Part shown: positions 23,772-32,643 of the stretch, piece by piece
Layout of the letters: each line of letters opens with the position of its first letter
How positions within the stretch are numbered: position 1 is the first letter of the stretch
Source: Ruminococcus flavefaciens
GTDB taxonomy: Bacteria > Bacillota > Clostridia > Oscillospirales > Ruminococcaceae
Assembly (NCBI RefSeq): GCF_900116855.1
Contig: NZ_UETD01000005.1
Span: 1-64,000, forward strand
Length of the DNA stretch: 64,000 nt
Reading direction: 5' to 3'
Made by a program: the position numbers and the translations under genes
The notes under the pieces: model-generated
The model's input: only the letters and a program-made list of their open reading frames with translations
Told to the model about the DNA's origin: nothing
Database searches by the model: none

Positions 23772-25076
23772 TTAAACAGCAGCCTTGGCGTTATCGGGCT
23801 TTGAGTCCTCAGCCTTGTCGGGAACGCTGACCTTTTCGATATCTGCGCCCAGCGCACGGAGCTTGCCCTCCATGCAGTCATAGCCGCGCTCGATATGGTA
23901 GATATCCTCGATCTCGGTGACGCCGCTTGCAGCCAGTCCTGCGATGATAAGTGCAGCACCTGCTCTGAGGTCACACGCCTTTACGGGAGCTCCCATGAGC
24001 TTGCCGGTGCCCTCGATAAGAGCTACCTTGCCGTTTACGGTGATATCGGCGCCCATTCTTCTCAGCTCGTCAACGTAGCGGAAGCGCTGCTCCCAGATAT
24101 TCTCGGTGATGATGCTGGTTCCCTCTGCAAGACAGAGGAGAGTAGCTATCTGAGACTGCATATCCGTTGGGAATCCGGGGTGAGGAGCGGTCTTTACATT
24201 GGTCTTTACAAGGGGACCGTCTACCCATACCCTGATGCTGTCATCGAACTGTTCTATGTTTACGCCTATTTTCTCAAGCTTCTTTGTGATGGACTCAAGG
24301 TGCTTGGGGATAACGTTCTTGATGAGCACATCGCCCTTTGTAGCTGCAACAGCCACCATGAATGTACCTGCCTCGATCTGGTCGGGGATAACAGCGTAGG
24401 TAGTACCGTGGAGGTGCTCTACGCCTCTGATCTTGATGACGTCTGTACCTGCGCCCATGATATTTGCTCCCATGGAGTTGAGGAAGTTTGCAAGGTCAAC
24501 GATATGGGGCTCCTTAGCCGCATTCTCTATGACGGTGAGGCCCTCTGCCTTTACGGCAGCCAGCATAGCGTTCATAGTCGCGCCCACAGTTACCACATCG
24601 AAGAAGATCTGGCTGCCCGAGAGCTTGTCTGAGGTAAGGTCGATCATGCCCTGACTGAGGGTATACTTTGCGCCCAGAGCTGTGAAAGCCTTCAGGTGCT
24701 GGTCGATGGGGCGGTCTCCTAAGGGACATCCGCCGGGCATTGAAACTCTTGCCTTGTTGAACTTGCCGAGGAGCGCTCCGAGGAAATAGTAGGAAGCACG
24801 CATTTTTCTTGCGTACTCATAAGGAACGCAGAACTTATTGATAGTTGTGGGATCGATCCTGTAAGCGTCCTTGCCTACGTTTGTGACCTCCGCACCCATT
24901 TCCTTGAGTATGCGGATGCATATCCTTACATCGCTGATGTAGGGAACGTTCTCGATAACGCAGGGCTCGTCCGAAAGGATCACTGCGGGCAGGATAGCAA
25001 CAGCTGCATTCTTTGCACCGCTGATGGTAACTTCACCTTCAAGGCGTCTTCCGCCTTTTATAACAAACTTATCCAA
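23772..25076 (-). CDS. murA: UDP-N-acetylglucosamine 1-carboxyvinyltransferase
   Basis: 434 residues. It moves enolpyruvate from PEP to UDP-GlcNAc, the first committed step of peptidoglycan synthesis. I choose a TTG start giving MDKFVIKGGRRLEGEV, because TAAGGAGAG lies seven bases upstream (25084-25092) and this is where the family begins. A longer ATG frame adds 32 residues with no ribosome site. The catalytic Cys117 is in PGGCPLGDRPIDQH, and the loop NIWEQRFRYVDELRRMGA is clear. The C-terminus carries about 18 extra charged residues (VSVPDKAEDSKPDNAKAAV). Confidence 0.95.
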   Translation of the reverse strand: MDKFVIKGGRRLEGEVTISGAKNAAVAILPAVILSDEPCVIENVPYISDVRICIRILKEMGAEVTNVGKDAYRIDPTTINKFCVPYEYARKMRASYYFLGALLGKFNKARVSMPGGCPLGDRPIDQHLKAFTALGAKYTLSQGMIDLTSDKLSGSQIFFDVVTVGATMNAMLAAVKAEGLTVIENAAKEPHIVDLANFLNSMGANIMGAGTDVIKIRGVEHLHGTTYAVIPDQIEAGTFMVAVAATKGDVLIKNVIPKHLESITKKLEKIGVNIEQFDDSIRVWVDGPLVKTNVKTAPHPGFPTDMQSQIATLLCLAEGTSIITENIWEQRFRYVDELRRMGADITVNGKVALIEGTGKLMGAPVKACDLRAGAALIIAGLAASGVTEIEDIYHIERGYDCMEGKLRALGADIEKVSVPDKAEDSKPDNAKAAV

Positions 25077-25190
25077 ATATTTTCTCTCCTTATTTTTCGG
25101 GTTATTTATATCTGCTCCCGAATTTCTTTCTTTTGTTCCTCGGCATAAGACGCCGATAATATAAATCATCAAGCCTTAGCTTGAAAGCTG

Positions 25191-26690
25191 TCATTCATAG
25201 TCGGAAAGATGCCAGCGGACATCCTCTCCGTTATACTTGGTGACGGTCATCTTCTCGATGACAATGTCCTTCTTGGGCTTATTGTTTTCGTCAACTTCGC
25301 AGTTCTGGATATCGAAGATGATATCCAGTCCGTCAAAGACCTGACCGAAGACCGTATAGCTCCCGTCGAACCACGGTACACCGCCGTACTCGGTGTAGAG
25401 CTCCTTTTCGCTTTTGGAGAATTCGTAGCCGTAGGACTCTATCTCGTCGACCTCGTCCTGAGTGAGCTTTTCACCTGTGACAATAAAGAAGCGGCTTCCG
25501 TTTGTATTAAGTGAACCTTCATTTGAATAGGCAACTGCACCTGCAACATGGAGGAGGTGTGGGTCTGCGCTGTCCTCATAGCCCTTGTCGAATATGGATT
25601 CGCCGCCGGTACCGTCTCCGTTGGGGTCACCGCCCTCAATGAGCAAATCCTTCATCACCCTGTGGAATGTGAGCCCGTCATAGTAGCCCTGTTCTGCCAG
25701 TGTGGTAAAGTTTTCGATGCCCTTTTCGGTGTACTCGGGGAAGAGCTTGATCTTTACTTCCCTGTCGTAGCCTTTCAGCTTCATGCTGACTATGGTCTCG
25801 CCCTCTTTCGGGGCTGTGAAGTTCTTGATCTCCACGTCTTCCTTAGCCGATGCCTGTCTGATCTCCTCGGGGTCAAATGACTCGTAATCATTGATATACC
25901 AGCGTATATCCTCTCCGTCGTACTCGCCGACGGTAACGGAGTCCATGATGACGTCCTTGTAAGGCATATCGTTGTCGGGGTCGGTTTTTACATTCTGTAT
26001 CTTGAATATAATATCCAGACCGTCGATGACCTGACCGAAAACGGTATAGCTGCCGTCAAGCCAGGGGGCTCCGCCTGCTTTCTTGTATATCTCCTTTGCG
26101 TTGTCGGAGAATATATAGCCTTTATTGGCGATATCGTCGAAATCCTCATCGGTATAGGTAGTACCCGTAACGATGTAGAACTGGCTGCCGTTGGTGGAGG
26201 TGCCGCCGCTGTTTGCGTAGGCAACAGCGCCTGCTGCATGGATAAGATGGGGGTCTGTACCGCCGTCGAACTTTCCGCCCCACACGCATTCGCCGCCTGT
26301 GCCGGTGCCGAGGGGGTCTCCTCCCTGTATCATGAAGTCGTTGATGACTCTGTGGAACTTGAGACCGTCGTAGTAGCCTTTTTTAGCCAGCTCAACGAAG
26401 TTCTCGACGCCTCTGTCCGCGTACTCGGGGAAGAGTCTGAACTTGACCGTTCCGTAGTCCCTGATGTTCATGATTATTATAGTATCGCCCTTTTCGGGGG
26501 CTGTGAAGTTTGCAATGTCAACATTTTCCACTGTGAGCGGCTGTGTGGAAACAGCCTCTGTTGTAAGCTCTGCTGCGGTAGTTACCTCCGCGGTGTCAGA
26601 GCTGCTGCTCGTCTGACTGCTGCATGATGTAAATGCAGAAGCCGCAATTACTGTACAGAAAAGACCTGCGAGGAATTTTCTGAGCATCAT
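25191..26690 (-). CDS. Double-domain cyclophilin-type peptidyl-prolyl isomerase lipoprotein
   Basis: 499 residues. The signal peptide ends in a lipobox, ASAFTSC, with lipid attachment expected at that Cys, followed by a Ser/Thr-rich tether. Two tandem cyclophilin domains follow (about 70-265 and 290-495). Each has an active-site motif: FHRVINDFMIQGGDPLGTG in the first and FHRVMKDLLIEGGDPNGDG in the second, where Gln is replaced by Glu. Both contain GSQFYIVTG/GSRFFIVTG. The likely role is folding of exported proteins at the outer face of the membrane. It lies just upstream of murA and has its own promoter at 26754. Confidence 0.92.
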   Translation of the reverse strand: MMLRKFLAGLFCTVIAASAFTSCSSQTSSSSDTAEVTTAAELTTEAVSTQPLTVENVDIANFTAPEKGDTIIIMNIRDYGTVKFRLFPEYADRGVENFVELAKKGYYDGLKFHRVINDFMIQGGDPLGTGTGGECVWGGKFDGGTDPHLIHAAGAVAYANSGGTSTNGSQFYIVTGTTYTDEDFDDIANKGYIFSDNAKEIYKKAGGAPWLDGSYTVFGQVIDGLDIIFKIQNVKTDPDNDMPYKDVIMDSVTVGEYDGEDIRWYINDYESFDPEEIRQASAKEDVEIKNFTAPKEGETIVSMKLKGYDREVKIKLFPEYTEKGIENFTTLAEQGYYDGLTFHRVMKDLLIEGGDPNGDGTGGESIFDKGYEDSADPHLLHVAGAVAYSNEGSLNTNGSRFFIVTGEKLTQDEVDEIESYGYEFSKSEKELYTEYGGVPWFDGSYTVFGQVFDGLDIIFDIQNCEVDENNKPKKDIVIEKMTVTKYNGEDVRWHLSDYE

Positions 26691-26753
26691 ATATCACTCC
26701 TCAGAATTAAGAGATACTGTGATTATTATGAGTAACTATACTTCAACTTATAT

Positions 26754-26782
26754 ATTATACATCAAATAATTTGATTTGTAAA
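26754..26782 (-). promoter_or_regulatory. Promoter of the double cyclophilin gene
   Basis: On the minus strand: TTTACA (26777-26782), 17-base spacer, TATAAT (26754-26759). Confidence 0.8.
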
Positions 26783-26862
26783 TAGTTTCCTGATATTTTT
26801 GTTGTCAGATTACAAAGCTTTTCCATGAAAAGGCAGGTTTTATCGCTGAAATCAACGAAATA

Positions 26863-27672
26863 TCAGTTGTTTTTTGTATCTTCCGTTATTTCATCTTCCG
26901 AAGAATAGGTGCTTATAGTGACAGAATTTATGAGGACGTCCTCCTTGGGGAACTTATACACGCCGATGTCGTTGGTCTCAAGCTGAGCCAGCTTTTCCGC
27001 AACGTCCATGCCGCTGTATATCTGACCGATGACGGTCATCTGTTGTGAGAAGTTGGGAACGCCGCCGTTTTCGATAAATGCGTCCGCAAGTGCTTCGCTC
27101 TCGGAGGAGTTCTTCAGCTCCTCCTTGAATTCGTCATCGTATTCGACTGTGTTCAGCATGATGAAGCGGCTTCCGTTGTAGTAGGTGCCGCCGCCCAGTA
27201 TCTTCTCCTTGAAGTTCTGCTTGACAGTGGTGTTCATGGCGAGGACAGCGCCCTTGAAGGGCCAGAGGTCCTGACTGAGCTCTCTCTCCACCAGCTCATG
27301 TGAGTTGTCCTTGGCGGAGCCGTCCTTGTTGGGAGCGCCTGCCGCGGAATAGACTCCGCTCTCTGCGTGGAAAACGTAGGTGCCGTCATAGTAACCCGAA
27401 TTTGCCAGCTCTGTGAAGTTCGCCACGGCGTTAGGTGACTGCTCGGGGAAGAGCCTGAACCTTACCTCGCCGAGGGTGGTGTCCACGATAGCTATGGGAT
27501 CGCCCTCCTTCGGGGGATCAAGCTGTATCAGCTTCATAGTCTCGGGATCGATGGTGATGTAGTTGTTGTTTCGCGCCCTCATCATTCCGCCTATCATGAC
27601 AGCGAGGGAGGAAACTCCCATAATGAGGGTGAATATGAGTATAAGTCTTACGACATGGTTGCGTTTGAACAT
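26863..27672 (-). CDS. Membrane-anchored cyclophilin-like protein, probably inactive
   Basis: 269 residues. One N-terminal membrane helix (about 9-28, LILIFTLIMGVSSLAVMIGG) anchors an extracytoplasmic cyclophilin fold (about 55-255), with IVDTTLGEVRFRLFPEQSPNAVANFTELANSGYYDG as the family start. The catalytic F-H-R-V and Q-G-G segments are replaced by YVFHAESGVYSAAGAPN, so isomerase activity is doubtful. It is separated from the active double cyclophilin by 172 bases, which hold that gene's promoter. A chaperone or binding role is possible. Confidence 0.8.
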   Translation of the reverse strand: MFKRNHVVRLILIFTLIMGVSSLAVMIGGMMRARNNNYITIDPETMKLIQLDPPKEGDPIAIVDTTLGEVRFRLFPEQSPNAVANFTELANSGYYDGTYVFHAESGVYSAAGAPNKDGSAKDNSHELVERELSQDLWPFKGAVLAMNTTVKQNFKEKILGGGTYYNGSRFIMLNTVEYDDEFKEELKNSSESEALADAFIENGGVPNFSQQMTVIGQIYSGMDVAEKLAQLETNDIGVYKFPKEDVLINSVTISTYSSEDEITEDTKNN

Positions 27673-27703
27673 GAAATTATCCTTTCCGTTTCATACTGCT
27701 ATT

Positions 27704-27732
27704 ATTATACATAAAGAGTCCCGATTTGTCAA
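27704..27732 (-). promoter_or_regulatory. Promoter of the cyclophilin-like gene
   Basis: On the minus strand: TTGACA (27727-27732), 17-base spacer, TATAAT (27704-27709). Confidence 0.9.
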
Positions 27733-27825
27733 CATTTGGGAAGTTGAAAGTTGAAAAACGCATCGAACCCCGGTCGCGGACCACATGAACGGCGCTCCGC
27801 CGCCCGAAAAACAGGGAAAAAGAAA

Positions 27826-27847
27826 ACGGACGGCGAACGCCGTCCGT
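27826..27847 (-). terminator. Terminator of the anti-sigma gene
   Basis: A near-perfect palindrome ACGGACGGCG..CGCCGTCCGT immediately after the anti-sigma stop, followed on the minus strand by a T-rich run. Confidence 0.8.
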
Positions 27848-27852
27848 ATGCG

Positions 27853-28587
27853 TTATTTTTCAACATTGTCCAGATATAACTGCCAGAGGTCTAATTCTAT
27901 GTCCTTGTCACGGCAGTGGATAGTGAGAGTATCGCCTTCTTTAACATTTCCGCCGCACGAAAACTGATTAGGGTGTTTGCCACAATTATCAAAAGGCAGC
28001 TTCACAACAGGATATATCCACCTCTCCTCATGCGTTCTCATATCATTTATGCCCTCATCATTTACAAAATATTCGTAATCAGCGTCAAACCTGTAATTTA
28101 TCATCTTGCAGTCCGCCTCAAAATCAATGCTTATATGATGTTCTGTTTCGACTTTTGCACCATCAGGAATGGGATAGAAATCGTCCATGTATTCAGCACG
28201 GTATTCTTCGAGATATTCACCGTTTTCGTTCGGCTCGTGCTTTATCATGTATGACTTGACCTCATATGCGGTCACGGTATAATGAAGCTTATCCGAGCTT
28301 ATGGGTATAACTCCCACAAAAACGAATACAAAAACTGCAGACAGCACTGCAAGTGTGCCGAGAATGGCGGCTATTACTTTGAGTTTTATACGCTTTTTTA
28401 TCTTTTTCAGCGGCTTTATGTCCTTCTGGTCGGCTTTTATATCATCTTCCTTGTTGTTCATGCTCTCGTAGATACTATTGCACTCCTCGCATTCGCGGAG
28501 GTGCTTTTCTATTTCCTCGTTGCTGTCCTCTGAGGTCAGCTTGTCGCAGTACAGCGGCAGAAGGTCTCTGATTATATTGCATTTCAT
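27853..28587 (-). CDS. Zinc-finger anti-sigma factor, membrane-anchored
   Basis: 244 residues, starting at MKCNIIRDLLPLYCDKL with AAGGAG upstream. The N-terminal zinc-binding anti-sigma domain has C-x-x-x-x-x-x-LLPLYCDKL and HLRECEECNSIY (the H-x3-C-x2-C pattern). A charged linker, one membrane helix (about 85-108, VIAAILGTLAVLSAVFVFVFV) and an extracytoplasmic domain follow. It is expected to hold the ECF sigma factor encoded upstream (28861-29340). The two genes are on the same strand but separated by about 270 bases of repeats, unusual for such a pair. Confidence 0.85.
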   Translation of the reverse strand: MKCNIIRDLLPLYCDKLTSEDSNEEIEKHLRECEECNSIYESMNNKEDDIKADQKDIKPLKKIKKRIKLKVIAAILGTLAVLSAVFVFVFVGVIPISSDKLHYTVTAYEVKSYMIKHEPNENGEYLEEYRAEYMDDFYPIPDGAKVETEHHISIDFEADCKMINYRFDADYEYFVNDEGINDMRTHEERWIYPVVKLPFDNCGKHPNQFSCGGNVKEGDTLTIHCRDKDIELDLWQLYLDNVEK

Positions 28588-28678
28588 AATATCAACTCCT
28601 TTTTTAGTTGAGAGTGCAGAGTTATTGTGTCTGTTTACGCAGACAGATCTGAATACTATCGCCGAAAGGCGATACCGC

Positions 28679-28731
28679 AACTCTCAACTATCTGCTTTCA
28701 ACTCTCAACTATCTGCTTTCAACTCTCAACT
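28679..28731. repeat. 21-base tandem repeat
   Basis: Two and a half copies of the unit AACTCTCAACTATCTGCTTTC, identical to one another. Confidence 0.9.
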
Positions 28732-28736
28732 TGTCG

Positions 28737-28850
28737 GGCGGATAATATCAGCCCCTACAGGCGGTTATTCCGCTTCGGGCTCCCGTTCATGGTGATGTGC
28801 TTGCTTCGGGAGGGCGGGGGCGCCCTCCCCTACAGTTGGCTGTTTGCGGT
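28737..28850. repeat. Palindromic GGGG/CCCCTACA repeat fragment
   Basis: Two CCCCTACA edges lie in this stretch, with GGGCGGATAATATCAG and the palindrome GGGCGGGGGCGCCC. It is related to the elements at 640 and 13238. No gene is visible in the whole gap 28588-28860. Confidence 0.5.
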
Positions 28851-28860
28851 CGTCCCTGCA

Positions 28861-29340
28861 TCAATCGCCGCGGGCTAATTTCTGCTTAGCACGGTAATAG
28901 GTCACACGCGCCCAGTTCTCGGACTTGCCGAATATCTCCCCTATCTCGCGGAAGCTCAGCTCCTGTGAGGCGCGGAGCAGTATCAGCTCCTTTTCCGTCT
29001 CGGGCAGGGAGTGTATCTTCTTCAGCAGCCTCAGCCGTCCGTCGGCGCTCTCCGCAGCCTCGTCGGGACGGGGAGCCGTGTCCTCCGCAAGCTCGCTTAT
29101 CTCCTCGCCCTTGTGCTTTGTGCGCTTGCGGAGCTCCTCCAGCCATGCGTTGCGCGCGATACTGCACAGCCATGTGTACACGGAGCTCTCGCCCTTGTAT
29201 TTCCTCAGCGACTTTATGGCGCGGTAAAAGGTCTCCTGAGTGAGCTCCTCGGCGGTGTCGGCATCGCCGCAGAGAGTCATGAGGTACAGAAAGACCTTCC
29301 TGCCGTTTTCCTTGTAGTATTGCTCCATTTCTCCCGACAC
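28861..29340 (-). CDS. ECF-type RNA polymerase sigma factor
   Basis: 159 residues. I choose a GTG start because AAAGGAGG lies seven bases upstream; an ATG four codons later has no spaced ribosome site. Region 2 is NGRKVFLYLMTLCGDADTAEELTQETFYRAIKSL with the conserved E-E-L-T-Q-E-T-F. Region 4 is ELILLRASQELSFREIGEIFGKSENWARVTYYRAKQKL. The cognate anti-sigma is very probably the zinc-finger protein at 27853. A 9-base inverted repeat lies upstream at 29379-29408. Confidence 0.93.
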   Translation of the reverse strand: MSGEMEQYYKENGRKVFLYLMTLCGDADTAEELTQETFYRAIKSLRKYKGESSVYTWLCSIARNAWLEELRKRTKHKGEEISELAEDTAPRPDEAAESADGRLRLLKKIHSLPETEKELILLRASQELSFREIGEIFGKSENWARVTYYRAKQKLARGD

Positions 29341-29378
29341 GCCGACACCTCCTTTCCGAACGTTCACTTATTAGTTGC

Positions 29379-29408
29379 GGAAAAAGCCTTTTCGTTACAG
29401 CTTTTTCC
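29379..29408. promoter_or_regulatory. Inverted repeat upstream of the ECF sigma gene
   Basis: GGAAAAAGC (29379-29387) and GCTTTTTCC (29400-29408) around 12 bases. It could be an operator or a hairpin; I have no basis to choose. Confidence 0.35.
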
Positions 29409-29422
29409 GAAAAATTTTCAAA

Positions 29423-29451
29423 TTGACATTGTGAAGCTATCGTGCTATACT
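29423..29451 (+). promoter_or_regulatory. Promoter of the dehydratase-activase operon
   Basis: TTGACA (29423-29428), 17-base spacer, TATACT (29446-29451). The leader to the start at 29637 is about 180 bases and contains the hairpin GGGCGGA/TCCGCCC at 29594. Confidence 0.8.
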
Positions 29452-29636
29452 GAAATGTACCAAATATACGTTATTATATCATTTCCTGCGAAAAATGGCA
29501 ACTTATCCCACCTATCTGCAATGCGGAAATTTTACCTCTTTACTTTTACATAATAATTGTGCTATAATAAAAGAATAGCGAATTGAACGATATGGGCGGA
29601 TCGTCCGCCCGATAATAACTTCTTCTGAGGTGTATA

Positions 29637-32606
29637 ATGGCAAATAAGTATTCTCTCGGCATTGACGTGGGATCGACCACGGTAAAGACTGTCATAACCG
29701 ACAGCGACGGAAATATCCTGTATTCCAAGTATCAGCGCCATCTCTCCAAGGTAAAGGAGACGGTGACTGACCAGCTGAAGATCATTCAGGCGGACTATCC
29801 CGACGAGGAGTTCACCGTATGTATCACGGGCTCGGCAGGTCTGGGACTGGCAAATTCTGCGGATATCCCCTTTGTTCAGGAGGTCCATGCGGCTTTTCTC
29901 GCCGTTAAGCAGAAGCAGCCCGACGCTGACGCTGTTATAGAGCTTGGCGGCGAGGACGCTAAGATAATATTCCTGACAGGCGGCGTTGAACAGCGTATGA
30001 ACGGCACCTGTGCAGGCGGTACGGGCGCATTCATCGACCAGATGGCTACACTGCTGGGCGTTTCCGCAGACCAGCTGGACGAGCTGTCCCTCCACGCACA
30101 GAAGATATACCCCATAGCTTCACGCTGCGGAGTTTTTGCCAAGTCGGATATACAGCCCCTGCTCAATCAGGGCGCAAGGCGCGAGGACGTTGCCGCAAGT
30201 ATCTTTCAGGCAGTCGTTGACCAGACTGTTTCGGGACTTGCTCAGGGACGCTCCATTGAGGGAAAGGTACTTTTCCTCGGCGGTCCTTTATTCTTTCTCC
30301 GCGGACTCAAAAAGGCTTTCGTAAGGACTCTCGGTCTTGACGATGAGCACGCTGTGTTCCCGCCCGAGGCTCCTGTTTTCGTGGCTTACGGCTGTGCTAT
30401 CTATGCGGCTACTGCCGAGAAGGCGTTCCATATAAGCGATATAATCGAGAAGATACGCACCGCAAAGGCTTCCGACGCCATAGTTACGGGCGAGCCACTT
30501 TTCCGCTCCCATGCCGAGTATGACGAGTTCATAGACCGTCACAAGAAGTTTGATCTGGGCTATGCGGATATACGCACCTACAAGGGTGATGCCTATCTCG
30601 GTATCGACGCAGGCTCCACCACCACCAAGCTGGTGCTCATCACAGAGGACGGACGTATCCTCTACCACCACTACTCCTCAAATCTGGGTCAGCCCCTTGA
30701 CAAGATAGCCGATCAGGTAAAACGTATTTACAGCGAGATGAACCCCGGTATCACCATTAAGGGCTCCGCTGTAACAGGCTATGGCGAGGATCTCATAAAG
30801 GCAGGTCTTTCCGTTGACCACGGCATAGTAGAGACCGTGGCGCACTTCAAGGCGGCGGCTTACTTCTGTCCCGACGTTGACTTCATCATCGACATCGGCG
30901 GACAGGACATCAAGTGCTTCAAGATAAAGAACAAGAGCATCGACAGCATCATGCTCAACGAGGCTTGCTCCTCGGGCTGCGGCTCTTTCATACAGACATT
31001 CGCAATGGCGCTGGGCTACGATATAGCCGAGTTCTCGCAGCTGGGTCTTTTTGCAGAGCACCCTGTTGATCTGGGCTCACGATGTACCGTATTCATGAAC
31101 AGCTCCGTAAAACAGGCGCAGAAGGACGGCGCCACCGTGGAGGACATCTCCGCAGGTCTGTCCTCCTCTATCATCAAGAACGCCATTTACAAGGTAATTC
31201 GTGCCAATTCTCCCGACGACCTCGGAAAGAACATAGTCGTTCAGGGCGGAACCTTCCTCAATGACGCGGTGCTCCGCTCATTTGAGAAGGAACTGGGCAG
31301 GAACGTTATCCGTCCTGCTATCTCGGGGCTCATGGGCGCCTTCGGCTGTGCTCTCTATGCTAAGGAGAGAGCAGGGGAGGAGGCTTCAAAGCTCATCTCC
31401 GCAGAGGAGCTTGAGAACTTCACCTACACCTCGCGTTCCGCAAACTGCGGCGGATGTACCGCTCACTGCCAGCTGAACATCATCAGCTTCGGCAAGGGAC
31501 GCCGCTTCATCTCGGGCAACCGCTGCGAAAAGGGCGGCGGAGCTGCCAACAGGAACACCGTTCCCAATCTCTACGAGTTCAAATACGACAGCATACTCAA
31601 TACCGTCAAGACCCACCAGCCCAAGCGCTATCGCGGCACAGTGGGACTTCCACTTGCACTCGGATTTTACGAGCAGCTGCCATTCTGGCATATGCTGTTC
31701 ACCACACTGGGCTTCAGGACAGTGGTCTCCGACGAGAGCTCCCGTGATATGTACTATCTGGGACAGCATACCATCCCCTCGGATACAGTGTGCTACCCTG
31801 CAAAGCTCACACACGGACACATCGAGAACCTGCTGGACAAGGGCGTGGACTTCATATTCTATCCCTGCATGAGCTACAATCTGGACGAGGGCGGCAGCGA
31901 CAACCACTTCAACTGTCCCGTAGTTGCCTATTATCCCGAGCTGCTCATGGCAAACAATCCAAGGCTCAACAAGGAGAACTTTATCCACCCCTACCTCGAC
32001 CTGAATATCAGGAAGAACGTCATAAAGGTTCTGGGAAAGGCTCTCAGCCGTTACAACGTCAAGGGCAGGATACCCGACGCTGTGGACAAGGCTTACGAGG
32101 CGCTTCAGGCTTACCACAACTCGGTAACGAAAAAAGCCATGGAGATAATCACTCAGGCAAGAGCCGAGGGAAGAAAGATAATCGTTATCGCAGGCCGTCC
32201 CTACCACATAGACAAGGAGATAAACCACGGCATACATAAGCTTGTCTCCAGTCTCGGCATGGCTGTCATCACAGAGGACAGCATCTCGGGATTTTCCAGC
32301 ACCCCCAAGCTGGGCGTGCTCAACCAGTGGACTTACCATTCAAGGCTCTACCGCGCCGCCAAATACGTCACCACACAGCCCGATATGCAGCTCATACAGC
32401 TTGTGTCATTCGGCTGCGGAATAGACGCTGTTACGGGCGATGAGGTGAGACATATCCTCGAGAGCCGCGGAAAGCTGTACACACAGCTTAAAATAGACGA
32501 GATAAACAACCTTGGCGCTGCAAGGATAAGACTCAGGAGCCTTGTCGCCGCTATGGAGCAGGCAGAGCAGAAGCCTGCCAAAAAGCCTCAGGTGCAGACC
32601 GTCTGA
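29637..32606 (+). CDS. Acyl-CoA dehydratase activase, two ASKHA domains plus dehydratase-like region
   Basis: 989 residues. Two BadF/HgdC-type ATPase domains are in tandem. The first (about 1-260) has GIDVGSTTVKTV, ELGGEDAKIIFL and NGTCAGGTGAFID; the second (about 320-590) has GIDAGSTTTKLVLI, DIGGQDIKCFKI and NEACSSGCGSF. Each has the paired Cys expected to bridge a [4Fe-4S] cluster at the dimer face (for example SRCGVFAKSD and SRCTVFMNSS). The last 350 or so residues are DUF2229-like with CGGCTAHCQL, YPAKLTHGHIENLLD and FYPCMSYNLDE. Such enzymes pass electrons, driven by ATP, to a 2-hydroxyacyl-CoA dehydratase-type partner. The partner is the next gene. In many relatives the two are one protein of about 1,400 residues. 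Confidence 0.88.
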   Translation: MANKYSLGIDVGSTTVKTVITDSDGNILYSKYQRHLSKVKETVTDQLKIIQADYPDEEFTVCITGSAGLGLANSADIPFVQEVHAAFLAVKQKQPDADAVIELGGEDAKIIFLTGGVEQRMNGTCAGGTGAFIDQMATLLGVSADQLDELSLHAQKIYPIASRCGVFAKSDIQPLLNQGARREDVAASIFQAVVDQTVSGLAQGRSIEGKVLFLGGPLFFLRGLKKAFVRTLGLDDEHAVFPPEAPVFVAYGCAIYAATAEKAFHISDIIEKIRTAKASDAIVTGEPLFRSHAEYDEFIDRHKKFDLGYADIRTYKGDAYLGIDAGSTTTKLVLITEDGRILYHHYSSNLGQPLDKIADQVKRIYSEMNPGITIKGSAVTGYGEDLIKAGLSVDHGIVETVAHFKAAAYFCPDVDFIIDIGGQDIKCFKIKNKSIDSIMLNEACSSGCGSFIQTFAMALGYDIAEFSQLGLFAEHPVDLGSRCTVFMNSSVKQAQKDGATVEDISAGLSSSIIKNAIYKVIRANSPDDLGKNIVVQGGTFLNDAVLRSFEKELGRNVIRPAISGLMGAFGCALYAKERAGEEASKLISAEELENFTYTSRSANCGGCTAHCQLNIISFGKGRRFISGNRCEKGGGAANRNTVPNLYEFKYDSILNTVKTHQPKRYRGTVGLPLALGFYEQLPFWHMLFTTLGFRTVVSDESSRDMYYLGQHTIPSDTVCYPAKLTHGHIENLLDKGVDFIFYPCMSYNLDEGGSDNHFNCPVVAYYPELLMANNPRLNKENFIHPYLDLNIRKNVIKVLGKALSRYNVKGRIPDAVDKAYEALQAYHNSVTKKAMEIITQARAEGRKIIVIAGRPYHIDKEINHGIHKLVSSLGMAVITEDSISGFSSTPKLGVLNQWTYHSRLYRAAKYVTTQPDMQLIQLVSFGCGIDAVTGDEVRHILESRGKLYTQLKIDEINNLGAARIRLRSLVAAMEQAEQKPAKKPQVQTV

Positions 32607-32643
32607 GCTGCACAGGCTATGAAGCAATGATACGGAGGTCACT

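Noticed and set aside
29455..29553. 32-codon ORF in the leader of the activase operon
   Set aside because: Its ATG would be at or before the transcription start and it lacks a ribosome site.
31386..32339. 317-residue minus-strand open frame
   Set aside because: Antisense to the well-supported activase gene with clear motifs; no ribosome site.
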